Below are positions 33,329-46,528 of a DNA stretch of 64,000 nt, piece after piece. Each line of letters starts with the position of its first letter. The stretch's first letter is position 1. The translations under genes were made by a program, and so were the position numbers. The notes beneath the pieces are model-generated. The model was not told the DNA's origin. It made no database searches and saw only the letters and a program-made list of their open reading frames with translations. Origin of the DNA: Dysidea avara (taxonomy: Eukaryota > Porifera > Demospongiae > Dictyoceratida > Dysideidae); assembly GCF_963678975.1 (NCBI RefSeq), contig NC_089284.1, forward strand, positions 1,115,001 to 1,179,000. Reading direction: 5' to 3'.

Positions 33329-35779
33329 TTAACCCTTTAGGGACCAGCGCCATACATGTACACCAAAATATAACCTTACGTGGAAGGCTGCTGTTGTACA
33401 TACACGTCCTAGTGAAAAAAAAAATTGAACAAAGAGGTGCAACTCTACAGCGATTGAAGATAGCTACGTGCTTGGAACAAATATCATTTTATTCATCATT
33501 AGTACGCAATTCTTTTGATATACAAGGCCAATAGCGTAAGAAATCAATTATCAGCCTAGTTGTGTGCCAACCTTCGGTAATCTTGTTTAGAACACGATAT
33601 ACACAAACGTTTTATACCCAGCGATAGGCAATTTAATACTATAGGCGTACACAATGTACTGTAGTTCAAGGCAGTAGCATTCGTCAGCAGTATCCAGCCA
33701 AAGGCAGTGGTGTAAGGCATCAATTATCGTCGGTAGATGCCATTTATCGGCCACTCGATAACTTGCGTACATCAATTATCGTCCTATTTGAAGTATTTCG
33801 TTTGGCATCCACACAATTCAAAACTAAATCCTGCCAATACTACAAAATAGTCTACCGATACTAATTGTAATTCCACCAAAATTTCAAGTAAGTCTTATGT
33901 GCGATTTTCGAAATACACTTGAATCAATTGCTAATAAAACACTCAAGTATTTTAACACTTTAAACACAATACAAAATGAATTTAATAGGAAATTTTCTTC
34001 ATCAATGATGTAACAGGTCAGCAGAATAACCTTGGTGCCACTGGGCTCAGCTTTTATCTAGCAATGTAGCCAATGATGTACAAATTCTTTATGTGTAAAC
34101 GATAACTGACAACTTCTATCCACTGTGATGGGTGCTGGTTTTATCCACTCATTCCTGTGCAGTGTAACATGTTCAACACTTGACAGCTGGTTACAAGCCT
34201 CTAAATACAAAGTATATGCCAGTCGATTATACCTGAAAGTGAGTGTAATTTCATTTGCAAACAATCTACCAGCCTACGGTCGCTTATGTAGTCAATTCTC
34301 CTGTTGTCTACAGGATGTAGATAGCCTCACAAGACTTAGTCTCACGGCGCCCGACCCTAAAAGTGGGTCTGGTGAAACTGTGTACAAAAAGTTTGGCGCT
34401 GCCGGAATGTTGGAAGCTCCAATCAGATCGCTCCATTTCAAATTAATTATGTAATGCGTACATTTCAAAATATTTGCGGCTTACGGTTAATTACATCCGG
34501 TTACTCTGCCGCTTAAACTCATTGAGAAAACAGCCATACAATTCTGTTGGGTTCGTATTACTGTTGAATAAATAAAGTAGCGCTATTAGTTTGGTGATGC
34601 TGTAAGTGGATCTGGTTGAATGGATGTTGTGACGTAAACAGTGCACTTACGTAACAGGTAAAACGTCATCCAATAAACATTCCAGAGCTCAAACTTTTTG
34701 TACAGTTTCACCAGACCCACTTTTTAGGGTCGGGCGCTGCAAGACTACACAGGACTTTGCTGTGTTTCACCTTGCTTTAAGAGCTGTTTCTTCCCAGGCA
34801 GCTTCATTACTCATCACTTTTAACTACCACAACAAATCTTTGTCTTCTTTGTCCACATAAATAATTCATAACGGCTGTCATTATATAGTCACTAATCCAT
34901 GATGATTAAAACTACCTTTAACAGTCCACAAGACACGAATTGTAAACAAACATTACTCCACCGGGAAGCGTGATTAATCCGGCACAGACAATCACTAGAG
35001 ATATTAAAACGATTTCAGCCTATCCCTTCTTAGCTTGAACATCTTGTGTAAAGTTCAGTGTGCACTGAAACAAAAGAAACAACACGGATAAAGTTCAGTA
35101 CGCTACAAACATCATCTTCATGCCAAGAATAACAGACTGGAGTAACAAAACTACATTATACACAAACCACTTGCCATTAACCAACAGTCCAATGTAATAG
35201 AAGTTGACTTTAGCTGGTAGAAGAACAAAACAAAGCAACACAAGGCTTTGTAGTGTTCCGGAGTTCCGTGTTGTAATCCGGATTCTATAGGACGATAATA
35301 GACGTTGTGTTGGCTAACAGACGTCGGTGGATAATTGATAGCTATATTTCGATAAACTATGCTAGTGAAAAGTTGCAATCTTATATTATGTTTACACAAC
35401 AATAAAACTAACCGATTTACTTGGAATAAAACTTACGAGTGCTCTCTATTCAGAGAAGAATATACAAAATCATGTGATGACGCACTTTAAATAGAACAAA
35501 TCAAGGCGTTTAAAAGATTGCATAACGAAAGAACGAAAGATGCAGATTGTCAAAGTTGAGAAAACACATTGTTGCTTCAAAATGACACACTTATAAATTA
35601 GATATTTCTGTTTGTTATTGATAGGCAAGTTTCCCTATATATAATGCATTTACCTTTCCTGTTTCCTGGAGTTATGTTAGCACTACAAACTTGCTAAGTA
35701 ATAGAATGCATAATTTCATAAAATTTACAGGATTTCGGGGTAGACCCTGTGTAAATTACTGTGGTCCTTAAAGGGTTAC
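33329..35779. mobile_element. 2.4 kb element with piggyBac-like ends, no transposase
   Basis: The body 33333-35775 starts CCCTTTAGGGACCA and ends TGGTCCTTAAAGGG (13 of 14 positions mirrored). It is flanked by TTAA (33329-33332) and TTAC (35776-35779), consistent with a TTAA target duplication with one later change. CCCTTT ends with TTAA duplications are typical of piggyBac (family knowledge). No transposase frame is present, and another MITE (34328-34756) is inserted inside. Confidence 0.65.
34328..34756. mobile_element. MITE with 9 bp target duplication, same terminus as the 7544 element
   Basis: The body 34337-34747 starts TAGTCTCACGGCGCCCGACC and ends in GGTCGGGCGCTGCAAGACTA. The inverted arms extend about 60 bp (AAAGTGGGTCTGGTGAAACT ... 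CAAAAAGTTTG). The flanks CACAAGACT and CACAGGACT differ at one base. It is nested within the piggyBac-like element. Confidence 0.78.
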
Positions 35780-37689
35780 CAAGACTCTGGCCATATCAAC
35801 TAATCTGGTGAATGTTGAATTGTGATTAATATGCCAGTTTCCACACACATGCATCAGAGATATTTATTAATTCCTTAGAGTCTAATCCTCCGATGTAAAT
35901 AATAAATGTTACTGCTGTTGTGTGTTGCATGTTTATACTCAACAAGGTAGTCATCTCTAAACTCTGCAAGTAGCAATAAGTCACTTGCGTGGGATACTCT
36001 TGCATTTTGGTTTAAACCATTTCTGGTATGATTTGCTTTGCATGTGATTCAAAAGGACAAGACAGCTTTATGTTCAAATATGGGAAATTGCAGCATAAAG
36101 AGTAATTCAACAAATGTTAAGGAGATTTTGGCCAGGGTGTTCAAGCTGTAGATTTTAATTACTTCAATAACATTAACAGAACACGTAAAGGAACAAAATA
36201 CATTAATATATGTAATATCTCCACTGTTCATTTGTATAATGCTCAGAATAATAAATTACACAATGGCTTCACTGTGCTCAACATTTCAGTCATTTACTGT
36301 ACAACTGTTTCTCAACATACATTCATTCATATATAAATATTTATGAATTCGTACACAAGGCATATGTTGGTGGAATCAAAACCTAAACATTGAAGTTCAT
36401 TGCAGTGACAACCTATAACTAGACTTTTTAAGTGGGGTTCGTTTCAACTTCTTCAGTTTTCTAGTAGCGCTGTACACTTTAAGATGGCTCAATTTCTTTC
36501 GTTTGAATGGTTTTCTTGTGCTAAGTATTATATCTTCTTCACCACATGACTTAACCTATTGAACATCAATAAGATAGTTGTATATATGACAACAAGCATT
36601 TGTAATATGGCACATGGGCAGATCAAAGGTTGATACCAGTGTTACAAATTTGTTGTATACCAGTTTGTAACACAGCTAAATACCATTCTTAGGATGCAAT
36701 CTTGGTTCAAAGGTGTGAAAAAATCAATACACATAGCATCACCACAGGAAGTCACTGACAATAGAAACTATGAATTGACAGTAACAAGGCAGTTCTCACC
36801 AATAGCCAATTTCAATAGCCTTAGAATCCTTTCTCCCTCCACTTACAAATAAATGGGTGCTTGATCCATGCAAGCTCCTACCACAAAACATTAGTAACAC
36901 ATCTATTCAGTTTGCAAAGACTCTGCCCTTGGGTGCATTTATAAGTAGACACAAACCTCATGGGTGTGTTTTACTTCAAATTACTAGCTAGCTATAGCAA
37001 ATACTCATCTTCATCATACCTGGTGAAAATTTGTAGATGTGCTGTCTGTTGATGCTGCTGACATGCCCATAACTGAGCTACCTTTGCTATTATCTGAAGG
37101 ATATAATTCCCCCTTAGCAGTGATGGTAAATTCACTGGACTCCATTGGTCTAGCTGACAAAGCTCTACTGCAATACATACTGATCACCAAACAGACACCA
37201 CATGTGACTGTATCTGCAAAACTCAACACAATGTGGAAGCCTAGTATAAAACATTGATTACAATGGGTAAAATATTGCGTATTTAAAAAAAAAATCTACA
37301 AATACTTTTAAACGCTCTGTTTGTTGTGAAGAAAGAGTCTAATGGTAAAAACCTGGATATTATGAGGAGCTTGAAAATCGTTTTGTTCTAGCAGACCAAC
37401 AGATACATGACTTGTTAGAATATATGTTTATGTCATGTCAAAGCAACCTTGTGCGATAAATTTTTCTTCACTGATTTTGTCTCTGTTTGCATTTGCTTCA
37501 AGGAAAAATTACTCAGCATTGGATTCCCCTATTCATTGTGAACACAATGGTGCAAGTTGCAGCTCGGTATATCATTGCATATTATTGCATTCGTGAGTTG
37601 CAAGTATTTTGTAAGCATTGTAATTTATTTCCCTTATGGTTACTACACAAATCAATATTTTGTTGCTGTTGCTACTTTGTAGAGCTGTA
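35780..37689. other. No gene confidently recognised
   Basis: Contains overlapping open frames on both strands at 37014-37257 whose identity is unclear. Otherwise AT-rich non-coding. Confidence 0.4.
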
Positions 37690-37830
37690 ACTCCAAAAGT
37701 TATTACCATAAGAAGCTGAAAGTTTACCAGAGCACACACTTGGCTGAGTAATTTATAAATACTTAATAATAATAATAAAGAATTAGAAGCATAATGCTGG
37801 GTTTTGCAGATCCGGTCACATATAACAGTT
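37690..37830. repeat. Dispersed repeat shared with 53300-53450
   Basis: Both contain GTAACTCCA/TAACTCCAG, AAGCTGAAAG/AACTGAAAAG, TAATAATAAAGAATT and ATGCTGGGTTT-CAGATCC-GTCACA in the same order. Confidence 0.55.
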
Positions 37831-38535
37831 AGATGAACTACCTTTTCCCTAAAACTCTGTCTGATGGTGATAATGAAACAGTAGGTAGCTTCATACACTC
37901 ACATGTATACTCCACAAAAGATGACAACTAAAAATTGACAGGAATAAAACAATATCTAAATCAATAATGCATTATATTTGATGTATTGCAATGTTCAAAC
38001 TAGGAGGACTGGAAGAATGCCCTCTCTCTCACTCAGGAATTAAAGATGTTCTAAGATAGCAATTTTAATACATTTCTTTCATCAACATTATATCAATCTG
38101 TACAACACATGGACTTACATACTGTGGCCATACTGTATTAAAAGCAACTGAAGTGAGGCACCATGGTAAGTGTATAATGGTACATACATACATAAACTGT
38201 AAGGGTCGACTAAAACGTGGAAAAGACTGGGAAAATGGACTCGTTACCCAAAACGTATATTTATTACAGGTACCCACTCCAAAATAATATCAGACACTGC
38301 AGTGACAGTAAACAAATCTAGTGAACATCATTTCGAAGCTTGCTTAAGTCGATACTAAGCACTTCCCATAAGTATGTACTGGTTCACGAGTCATTATCTT
38401 ACACAAATGTAAGGAAAATTAAGTAATGTTACGTTTGAAGTAGTGGTTATAGAAAGAAAAAGTAGTGAAACTGCTCTTGAACTTCATTCTTTTTGTGCTG
38501 AATTAAAAGCATATTCTTCATGGCGTGGCCGTATA

Positions 38536-38690
38536 TTAGTGTAGAATGCTGTAAACAAGCCAAGATACAAGCTGCAAGACTTGAAGAGATGTTGTTACTA
38601 ATAGATTTATGTTCAGCTTAATTGCTGCAATTAGTTTTGCAGCTAGATTCTCAGTGTAACAGGTGATGGGAGGTGACCTGCACCATGATG
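38536..38690. repeat. Dispersed repeat, inverted partner at 44690-44860
   Basis: The sequence around AACAAGCCAAGATACAAGCT and GACTTGAAGAGA...GTTACTAATAG reappears in reverse complement at 44770-44845. Confidence 0.65.
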
Positions 38691-38734
38691 AAGGTACCAT
38701 GATGAAGGCACCACGTTGTACTTCATTGGCTGAT

Positions 38735-38960
38735 AAGTAGACTCTACTAAGAAACTTTCCCACATCACCATTTGGCCCATTCTATTGCCTTTAAGATATG
38801 ACTGCTCAAAGTTGGAGAAAATATTACTTCAACTTATACAGATTTAATAAAATGGCTATAACTCTGCATGTGATTGTCACAGAACTTCCTGTTTAGATTT
38901 TTGGAATCCTTATTAAATTCTCTTTAAAGTGATATACAACTCATAATATTTAATCAAAGA
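38735..38960. repeat. Dispersed repeat, copy 2 of the 25697 family
   Basis: Matches 25780-26000 in order (AAGAAACTTTCCCACATCACC, AAGATATGACTGCTCAAAG, AATAAAATGGCTATAACTC). Confidence 0.6.
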
Positions 38961-39781
38961 AAAAGGCCAAACCACAAAAATGTGACTTTTTCCTTGGATG
39001 GATATGTAAATTGCTTTCATTTTTTGTTCAAGCATTCTAATAATATCAAGACACACGGTATGCGGTCCAAGAAGCCGGAGCACCACACCGTGAGTATATT
39101 GAGAGGAAGAACGGAAACATGATTTTCACACCTTTGTAGCTGCGTGTTCCTTCATCCGACTGGAACCAGTTTTGCCTGCAGAGGTGCCTGCCAGGTAGGC
39201 CACCACACATACCAAATTTGAAGAAAATCACCTTAGCCATTTCCGAGATATGAGTGGCCAATATTTCGCTTTTATTTCATTTTTGTTTCTTCCTATTCTT
39301 AGTTTTTTCGCACACTTTGAAAAAATTGCTATAAAACACAACAAGATCGATTTGTTGTCAAGCCTACAGAATAAACTGCTTCATGATATAAGTTAAAAAT
39401 CAGTTTGTGGATAGATCAACCATTGGATTGGTGGTTTGAAAATAATCGAAATTAAGATCATGGAGATATGACACGAAACCTAAGGTGTGTAACAAATGCA
39501 CGATCGAGATTCGTGAATAAAATTACCAATAATTTTCACGCCTACCAGGCAAACTGCTTAGAGCAATGAACTGAAAATTGATATATGGCTGGAATAATAA
39601 TCGTAGAAAGTTCTTGCAGTAGTACAGAAGCATCGGATTACAAACCATTGTTAAGATTTGAAAGCCAACTACGTGTAGCAAATGCAAGATCGAAATACTC
39701 TAATAGAACAGTCACCCTATATAGCACTCAGTTATGTTTATGACTTACTCCATTATAGAATTTTCTATTACATTGCAAGTT
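38961..39781. other. No gene recognised
   Basis: Non-coding. Near 39690 the phrase TACTCTAATAGAACAGTCAC, shared with several other repeats in this window, leads into the minisatellite. Confidence 0.4.
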
Positions 39782-41955
39782 ATTCTGTAGGGAGTTCAGC
39801 TGCAAACAGTCAATTGTATAGAAAGTTCAGCTACGAGCCAAGTCACCCTGTAGAGAGCTCAGCTACAAATGTATCGCTGTAGAGATTCAGATAAGAACAT
39901 TACAAGTCACACTGTAGAGAGTTCAGCTATAAACAAATCATCCTGCAGGGAGTTTAGCTACAAACAAATCACCAGTAGAGAGTTAAGCTAGAAAGTTACC
40001 TTGTAGGGAGTTCAGCTAGAAACAAGCCACCCTGTAGAGAGCTCAGCTACAAGCAGATCACCATGTAGAGAGTTCAAGTAGAAACAAGTCATGCTGTTGA
40101 GAAATCAGCTAGAAGAAGTCAATCTGTAGAGTTCAGCTACAAAAAACTACCTTGTGGAGAGTTTAGCTACAGTATGAACAGATCGCCCTGGAGAGGAACC
40201 AAGGTACAAACAAGTCTCCATGTAGAGAGATCAGCTAGAAGGAGTCACCTTGTAGAGAGTTCAGGCACAAAGAAACTACCCTGTAAAGAGTTCAGCTACT
40301 AACAATTCACACCCTGCAGAGGGTTCAGCTACAAATAAATCAGTTCAGCTACAAACAAATCACCCTGTAGAGAGTTCGGCTATAAACAAATCACCGAGCA
40401 GGGCTTTTGGCTACAAACAAATCACCATGTAGAGAGTTCAGCAACAAAACCTAAGAGAGTTCAGCTACAACCAAATCATCCTATACAGAGATCAGCTAGA
40501 AACAAGTTACAGAGATCTGCTACAAACAAGTTACAGAGATCAGCTAGAAGAAGTCACCTTGTAGAGAGACTCAGTTCAGCTACAAATAAACCACCCTGTA
40601 GAGAGTTCAGATACAAAGGAACCATCCTGTACAGAGTTCAGCTAGCACACTATAGAGGGATCAGCTAGAAACAGGTCACCCGGTAGAGAGATCAGCTAGA
40701 AGAAGTCACCTTGTAGAAAGTTGAGTTACAAACAAATCATCCTGTAGAGAACTAATTTACACCCTGCAGAGAGTTCAGCTGCAAACAAATCACCCTGTAA
40801 AGAGTTCAGCTACAAAAATATCACCATGTAGAGAGTTCAGCTACAAACAAAATAGTATCCTGTAGAGAGATCAGCTTGAAATTATACACAATGTATACGT
40901 AGGGAGTTCAGCTACATACAAGCAAATCACCCTGTAGAGAGTTCAAGTTACCCTGCAGATAGTTCAGATGCAAACGAATCACCCTGTAGAGAGTTCAAGA
41001 TACATTGCAGATAGTTCAGCTGCAAACAAAATCACCCTGTAGAGAGTTCAGCTAAAAACAAGTCACCCTGCAGAGAGATCAGCTAGAAACAAGTCATTCT
41101 GTAGAGAGACCAGCTAGAAGAATTGTATGTAGAGAGTTCAGCTACAAAGAAACCATCATGTAGAGAGTTCAGCTACAAACAAATCACCTGTAGAGAGTAC
41201 AGTTACAAACATCAGCTAGTAGAAGTCACCTTGTGGAGAGTTCAGCTAAAAAGAAACCACTATGTAGAGAGTTCAGCTACAAACAGATCACCCTGTAGAG
41301 CATACCTACCCGTGGACACAACCAATGTTTCATCACCCCTTTTGCTAGAACTGATACATATTTAAATTCTTTCCTACTCTCTGCTATCAATTGGTAGAAT
41401 TCTCTACCTGATTCATTAGTTGAACTGGATGATTTAAACCAATTTAAAGATGATTTTTCCTTATACCTATTCCCAACAGACTGATTTTATGTATGATCAT
41501 CTGTGTGTATATACTCTTTCTTTGAGTTCTACACAGCAATTAACACTAACAATAATAACAATAATAGAGAGTTCTGCTAGAAACAAGTCACCCTGCAGAG
41601 AGATCAGCTAGAAACAAGTCATCCTGTAGAGAGACCAGCTACAAAAAGTTACTTTATATGTAGAGAGTTCAGCTACAAAAAACCACCCTATAGAGAGTTC
41701 AGCTGAAAATAAATCACTCCATAGAGAGATCAGCTAGAAGAAGTCACCTTGTAGAGAGTTCAGCTACAAAGAAACCACCATGAAGAGAGTTCAGCTGCAA
41801 ACAAATCACCTGTAGAGAGAAACAAGTCACCCTGTAGAGAGTTCAGTGGCTAAGAGATCACCCTGTAGAGGGTTCAGCTTGATACAAGTCACCCTGAAGA
41901 GAAATCAGCTAGACGATGTCACCTAGTAGAGAGATCAGCTACAAAGAAATTATCC
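39782..41955. repeat. Degenerate ~31 bp minisatellite, over 2 kb
   Basis: The consensus unit reads roughly CCTGTAGAGAGTTCAGCTAC followed by AAACAAATCAC. Tens of copies occur with frequent substitutions and length changes, and there is a subtype with AGAGATCAGCTAGAA. The period is not a multiple of three and frames break constantly, so it does not encode a protein. The array is interrupted at about 41300-41572 by a LINE fragment. Confidence 0.9.
41300..41572 (+). pseudogene. 3' tail of a non-LTR retrotransposon inserted in the minisatellite
   Basis: One frame reads ARTDTYLNSFLPSAINW, an in-frame TAG, then NSLPDSLVELDDLNQFKDD. This resembles the final segment of LINE reverse-transcriptase proteins (F-P-x-x-I-x-x-W-N-x-L-P). 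It ends in a CAATAATAACAATAATAG tail typical of LINE 3' ends. It is severely 5' truncated and carries a stop at the conserved tryptophan pair. Confidence 0.65.
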
Positions 41956-42153
41956 TGTGGGGAATAATAGGCATTTAATAAATTTATGTATATAATATGT
42001 ATATTTACTAATAAAATTTAAAAATAGTTGAAGTATTAAAAATCTTCTTTAAGTTCTTTTCTTCTTCCTATGGTAAAGAAAAAAATAGATGGGTTAAAAA
42101 GCCCCAAAGCCAGCCACAGGCCGACTTTGCAGTATACAAATACGAAAAGAAGT
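41956..42153. other. No gene recognised
   Basis: Short AT-rich spacer between the minisatellite and a foldback. Confidence 0.4.
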
Positions 42154-42473
42154 GATATCTAATCAAAAACAGCCAAGCTGTAAAAAATGGTGTGACCCCC
42201 AAAAAAGGTCATGGTGAAAAAAGATGTGAAATTCAAGGTGGCAGCCAAAAAATGGCTGTGATGGTAGGTTAATGGTAAAAAATTTAACGATAATTCAGGA
42301 GAATTTGGCACCAAGACCGAGCGGCACCTGAATTGTTGTTATTAAAATGTTTACCATTAACCTACCATCACAGCCATTTTTTGGCCGCCACCTTGGATTT
42401 CACATCTTTTTTAACCATGATCTTTTTGGGGGCTGTACCTTTCTTTACAGCTTGGCTGTTTTTTGATTAGATC
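42154..42473. repeat. Foldback element, ~125 bp arms
   Basis: The left arm begins ATCTAATCAAAAACAGCCAA and runs through CCAAAAAATGGCTGTGATGG. The right arm is its near reverse complement, ending TTTTTGATTAGAT. About 55-65 nt form the loop. No protein is encoded. Confidence 0.85.
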
Positions 42474-43267
42474 CTTCCATCATGACAGCACGTTTGAAGG
42501 TGGGATGGCCAAGTAGATCATGAGTTGTGGCTACATACATATTAATTAATTATGTGGTAGGTGCACGTGATGCAATTGACACTAGCCAAAAATACACTAT
42601 AATTATTACAGTGTTGCCCATAAGTGCTGGAAACACCGTGTGGCACTTTCTGAGCCCGCCTTTCGTGTTTTAAGTGCAGTATTCTCTTGGTCACATAATT
42701 CCCGGGACCGAACTTGGGTGAGGCATATGAGGATGGAGATCCTCAGTGAGCCCAGCACCAGGTCACAGTAAGTAGCTTTTACTGAACAAATCATATAATA
42801 GCCCAGCAAGAGGTCTGGGGAGGTGGGAGGGACTGCTTAGTCCGTTGCTAAGGCCTTAGCTATGGCACTCATTTGCTAGAACAATCACATGACCGCTAGG
42901 TAACTGAAACTGCCCCTCTGGATCACATGCAGAGACTTCTATATTCTCACTGTGCCGAAGAGCTGTATCACCATTCCAATGCGCTAGCTGTGAGCCAGAG
43001 CTGCCCATCAGTTAACCTAGGTTAAATCCCAACTTAAAGCCCAGCTTTAACCTACATATCATGAACCATGATAGTAGGTCGTCCCTGTTTTTTAATAGGA
43101 CATTCAACCCCAGCTTAGAAATCTCTTCCAACCTCAAAAGAATCTTTAGAAATTAATTTGGAAGAATCCATTAGTTGTACTGGGTGGTATTGAAAAATAG
43201 CAAACTGTATACCTTCCATAAAATGTATCATGGTATTACTAAATATCACAGTAATAATGTAAAAGCC
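42474..43267. other. No gene recognised
   Basis: An open frame of about 67 codons on the minus strand (42606-42809) has no recognised family. Confidence 0.4.
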
Positions 43268-44006
43268 ATTGGTATTAAAGGGGTAGGTAAAAGCAGTGGA
43301 CCTGGGACCAGTGTACCCACGGAAATCCAACTCTGCTTGGAATTTTATGCACTTAGCAGTATTCTATACTTGTACTAGCTACCTTTGCAAGTAGTCTTGC
43401 ATGGTCAATCCACTTTTTCTCTCCTCGTGGTGTCTCACACGATGTTTACACTAATTAGAAATTATAAGCACCTCTAAAAAGTTTCTGAAGCTGACTGCAT
43501 TTATAGGCCACTGCCTGCTGCACAATAAGCATACTAGTCTATTATGCTGCCTAGCTACTAGGAATCTTGTGCAACTGCATCATGACATATGAAGAGCTGC
43601 TGGAACTTGCTTAGTTTGTCTTAGCTGGTAATTGTCCGCCTGCTAAAAAATGAGCTGGTAATTGTCCGCCTGCTATAAAATGAGCATACTAGTCTATTAT
43701 GTCACCTAGCTACTAAAGTTTAGAAACATTGTGCAAATACTCTGGGAAAATAGCGAGTGACTTGTAATTAATGCATTCAGCTTCAGACACTTTTTCAGAG
43801 GCGCTTATAATTTCTAATTGGCGCAAACATTGTGCGAGACGTCGCGAGGGGGAAAAAAGTGGATTAGCAATTCAAGACTACTTGCAGAGGTACCTAGTAC
43901 AAATATAGAATACTGTGAAGTATTAAAGGTTTCAAGCAGAGTTGGATTTCCGTGGGTCCCTAGTCCTGTGTCCCCAGGCCTACTGTTTATACCTACCCGT
44001 ATTAAC
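43268..44006. mobile_element. Non-autonomous element with ~245 bp terminal inverted repeats
   Basis: Left sequence 43268-43510 (GGGGTAGGTAAAAGCAGTGG, CCCACGGAAATCCAACTCTG, AGTCTTGCATGG, ATTAGAAATTATAAGC) is mirrored by 43760-44006. The centre holds a tandem duplication of AGCTGGTAATTGTCCGCCTG (near 43622 and 43651). The interior motif AGAAATTATAAGC(G/A)C also occurs within the TIR of the 7544 element, hinting at a shared ancestry. Confidence 0.75.
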
Positions 44007-44689
44007 GTAACTGCCATTTATCTCAACAAAAGCACCAAATACCCATGGTAGCTCAGCAAACCTCAGGTACAAATTACCATAAACAAACTTGTTTACATAG
44101 TTTGATTAGCTGACTACATTAGCACCTGCCTACAAACATTGTCACATGTCTGGTTACCTTCTAAATATGGGAAGAAACAAGCCCACAGGGAGGCCATAAG
44201 ACAGTATGGCAGTATTAAAAAAAACAACAGATGTTATGGTATGACTTGATCTAAATATCACATATCGCCCAGCTCTATCCATTAGCAAAGATGATCACAC
44301 AGCTGCACAAGTGTGCATATATATCAGAAGCCATACTATTGCTGACCACAGCTTGCTGGAAATGACTAAAATGTAGAATGGATTGGGAAAACGGAGTAGT
44401 AAATGGACCAGCTCAACAAGTCTAAAATGTGGATTTACCAGTATAGAAAAGAAAAGTGGACCTTTTTGAGGCTCTTTATATGGATTACATTATGGTGTTC
44501 GCATGCTGAAACTAGGGGGTCTGGAGCACAACATCCTAAAAACAATAGTACACACAAAAAAGGTCTTACAAAGCTTTTGAACATGATTTTAAAGCGTGCA
44601 CAAGCCCTGTGCTTAAAACTAGGGTTTAATAAACTTGGGTGATAACAGTCCTCAAGGGCAAAGTCATCACTATCAGTGCTGTAAACATG
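44007..44689. other. No gene recognised
   Basis: AT-rich; the short open frame at 44403-44642 shows no family. Confidence 0.4.
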
Positions 44690-44860
44690 ATCGAATCAAA
44701 GCCTGCTCATAACCTCCAGTCACCTGTTACACTGAGAAGCAGCTGCGAAATTAATTGCAGCAATTAACCTGAACACAAATCTAATAGTAACAGTGTCTCT
44801 TCAACAAGTCTTGAAGCTTGTATCTTGGCTTGTTTATGGCATTATACAGCCATGCCACAA
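44690..44860. repeat. Inverted partner of 38536-38690
   Basis: Reverse complement of the 38.5 kb repeat, including the AGTGTCTCTTCAACAAGTCT stretch. Confidence 0.65.
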
Positions 44861-45489
44861 AGAATGCAAGAATGCATGTTTAATCCAGCACTAAAAGAAT
44901 GAAGCCTGATAACCTGATAGCCTCAAGACAGCCTGATAATGTTGGCCAGACATTTTTCTGTGGATTTTGCTACATATCAGCTACTAAGGAGCCAGCACAG
45001 CCCTGTAATCTCGTCTCTGGACTCCAATTGTGGCCTGCCTCCATTTTGAGGTCTAACCCTTGCCCACCCTGCCACCCCCCACCCCTTTGTGAGCAGTCGT
45101 GATACTACTTCGCTCGTCCAACTGCTCAGATTTTCTATATTATTTGGCAGGAAACTCTACAAGCAGCTACAAGTACTGGAAGTGGTCTGAAAGGTAATAG
45201 ATTGATGCATTTTTTGTGTAAATTTCATACACGTACTAGCTATCCTTGGAGAGTTATGCTGGCTTGAATTCTTTTTAAACCGTTTATCTCGAAACTTCTA
45301 ATGTGCAATTTGGATCGTTTTTTCAAAATCCAGTCACATATACAGTAGTTGGATATGTCAAGAAGACTAGAAGAAAGCGAAATGAACTTGTGAACATTAA
45401 CATATTCTTGTAATTACGATTATTATGTCATTATAATTATTAAGTCATATTACATCATTGTTATGTATAGAAGACACAATGTATGCTTT

Positions 45490-46528
<1,039 letters not shown>

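Noticed and set aside
37014..37257. Overlapping open frames on both strands that look fairly codon-like
   Set aside because: Neither matches a known family, and a splice or start context could not be established.
39782..41955. A CRISPR array or a repeat-protein gene
   Set aside because: Units are contiguous with no unique spacers, degenerate, and ~31 bp long with frequent frame breaks.
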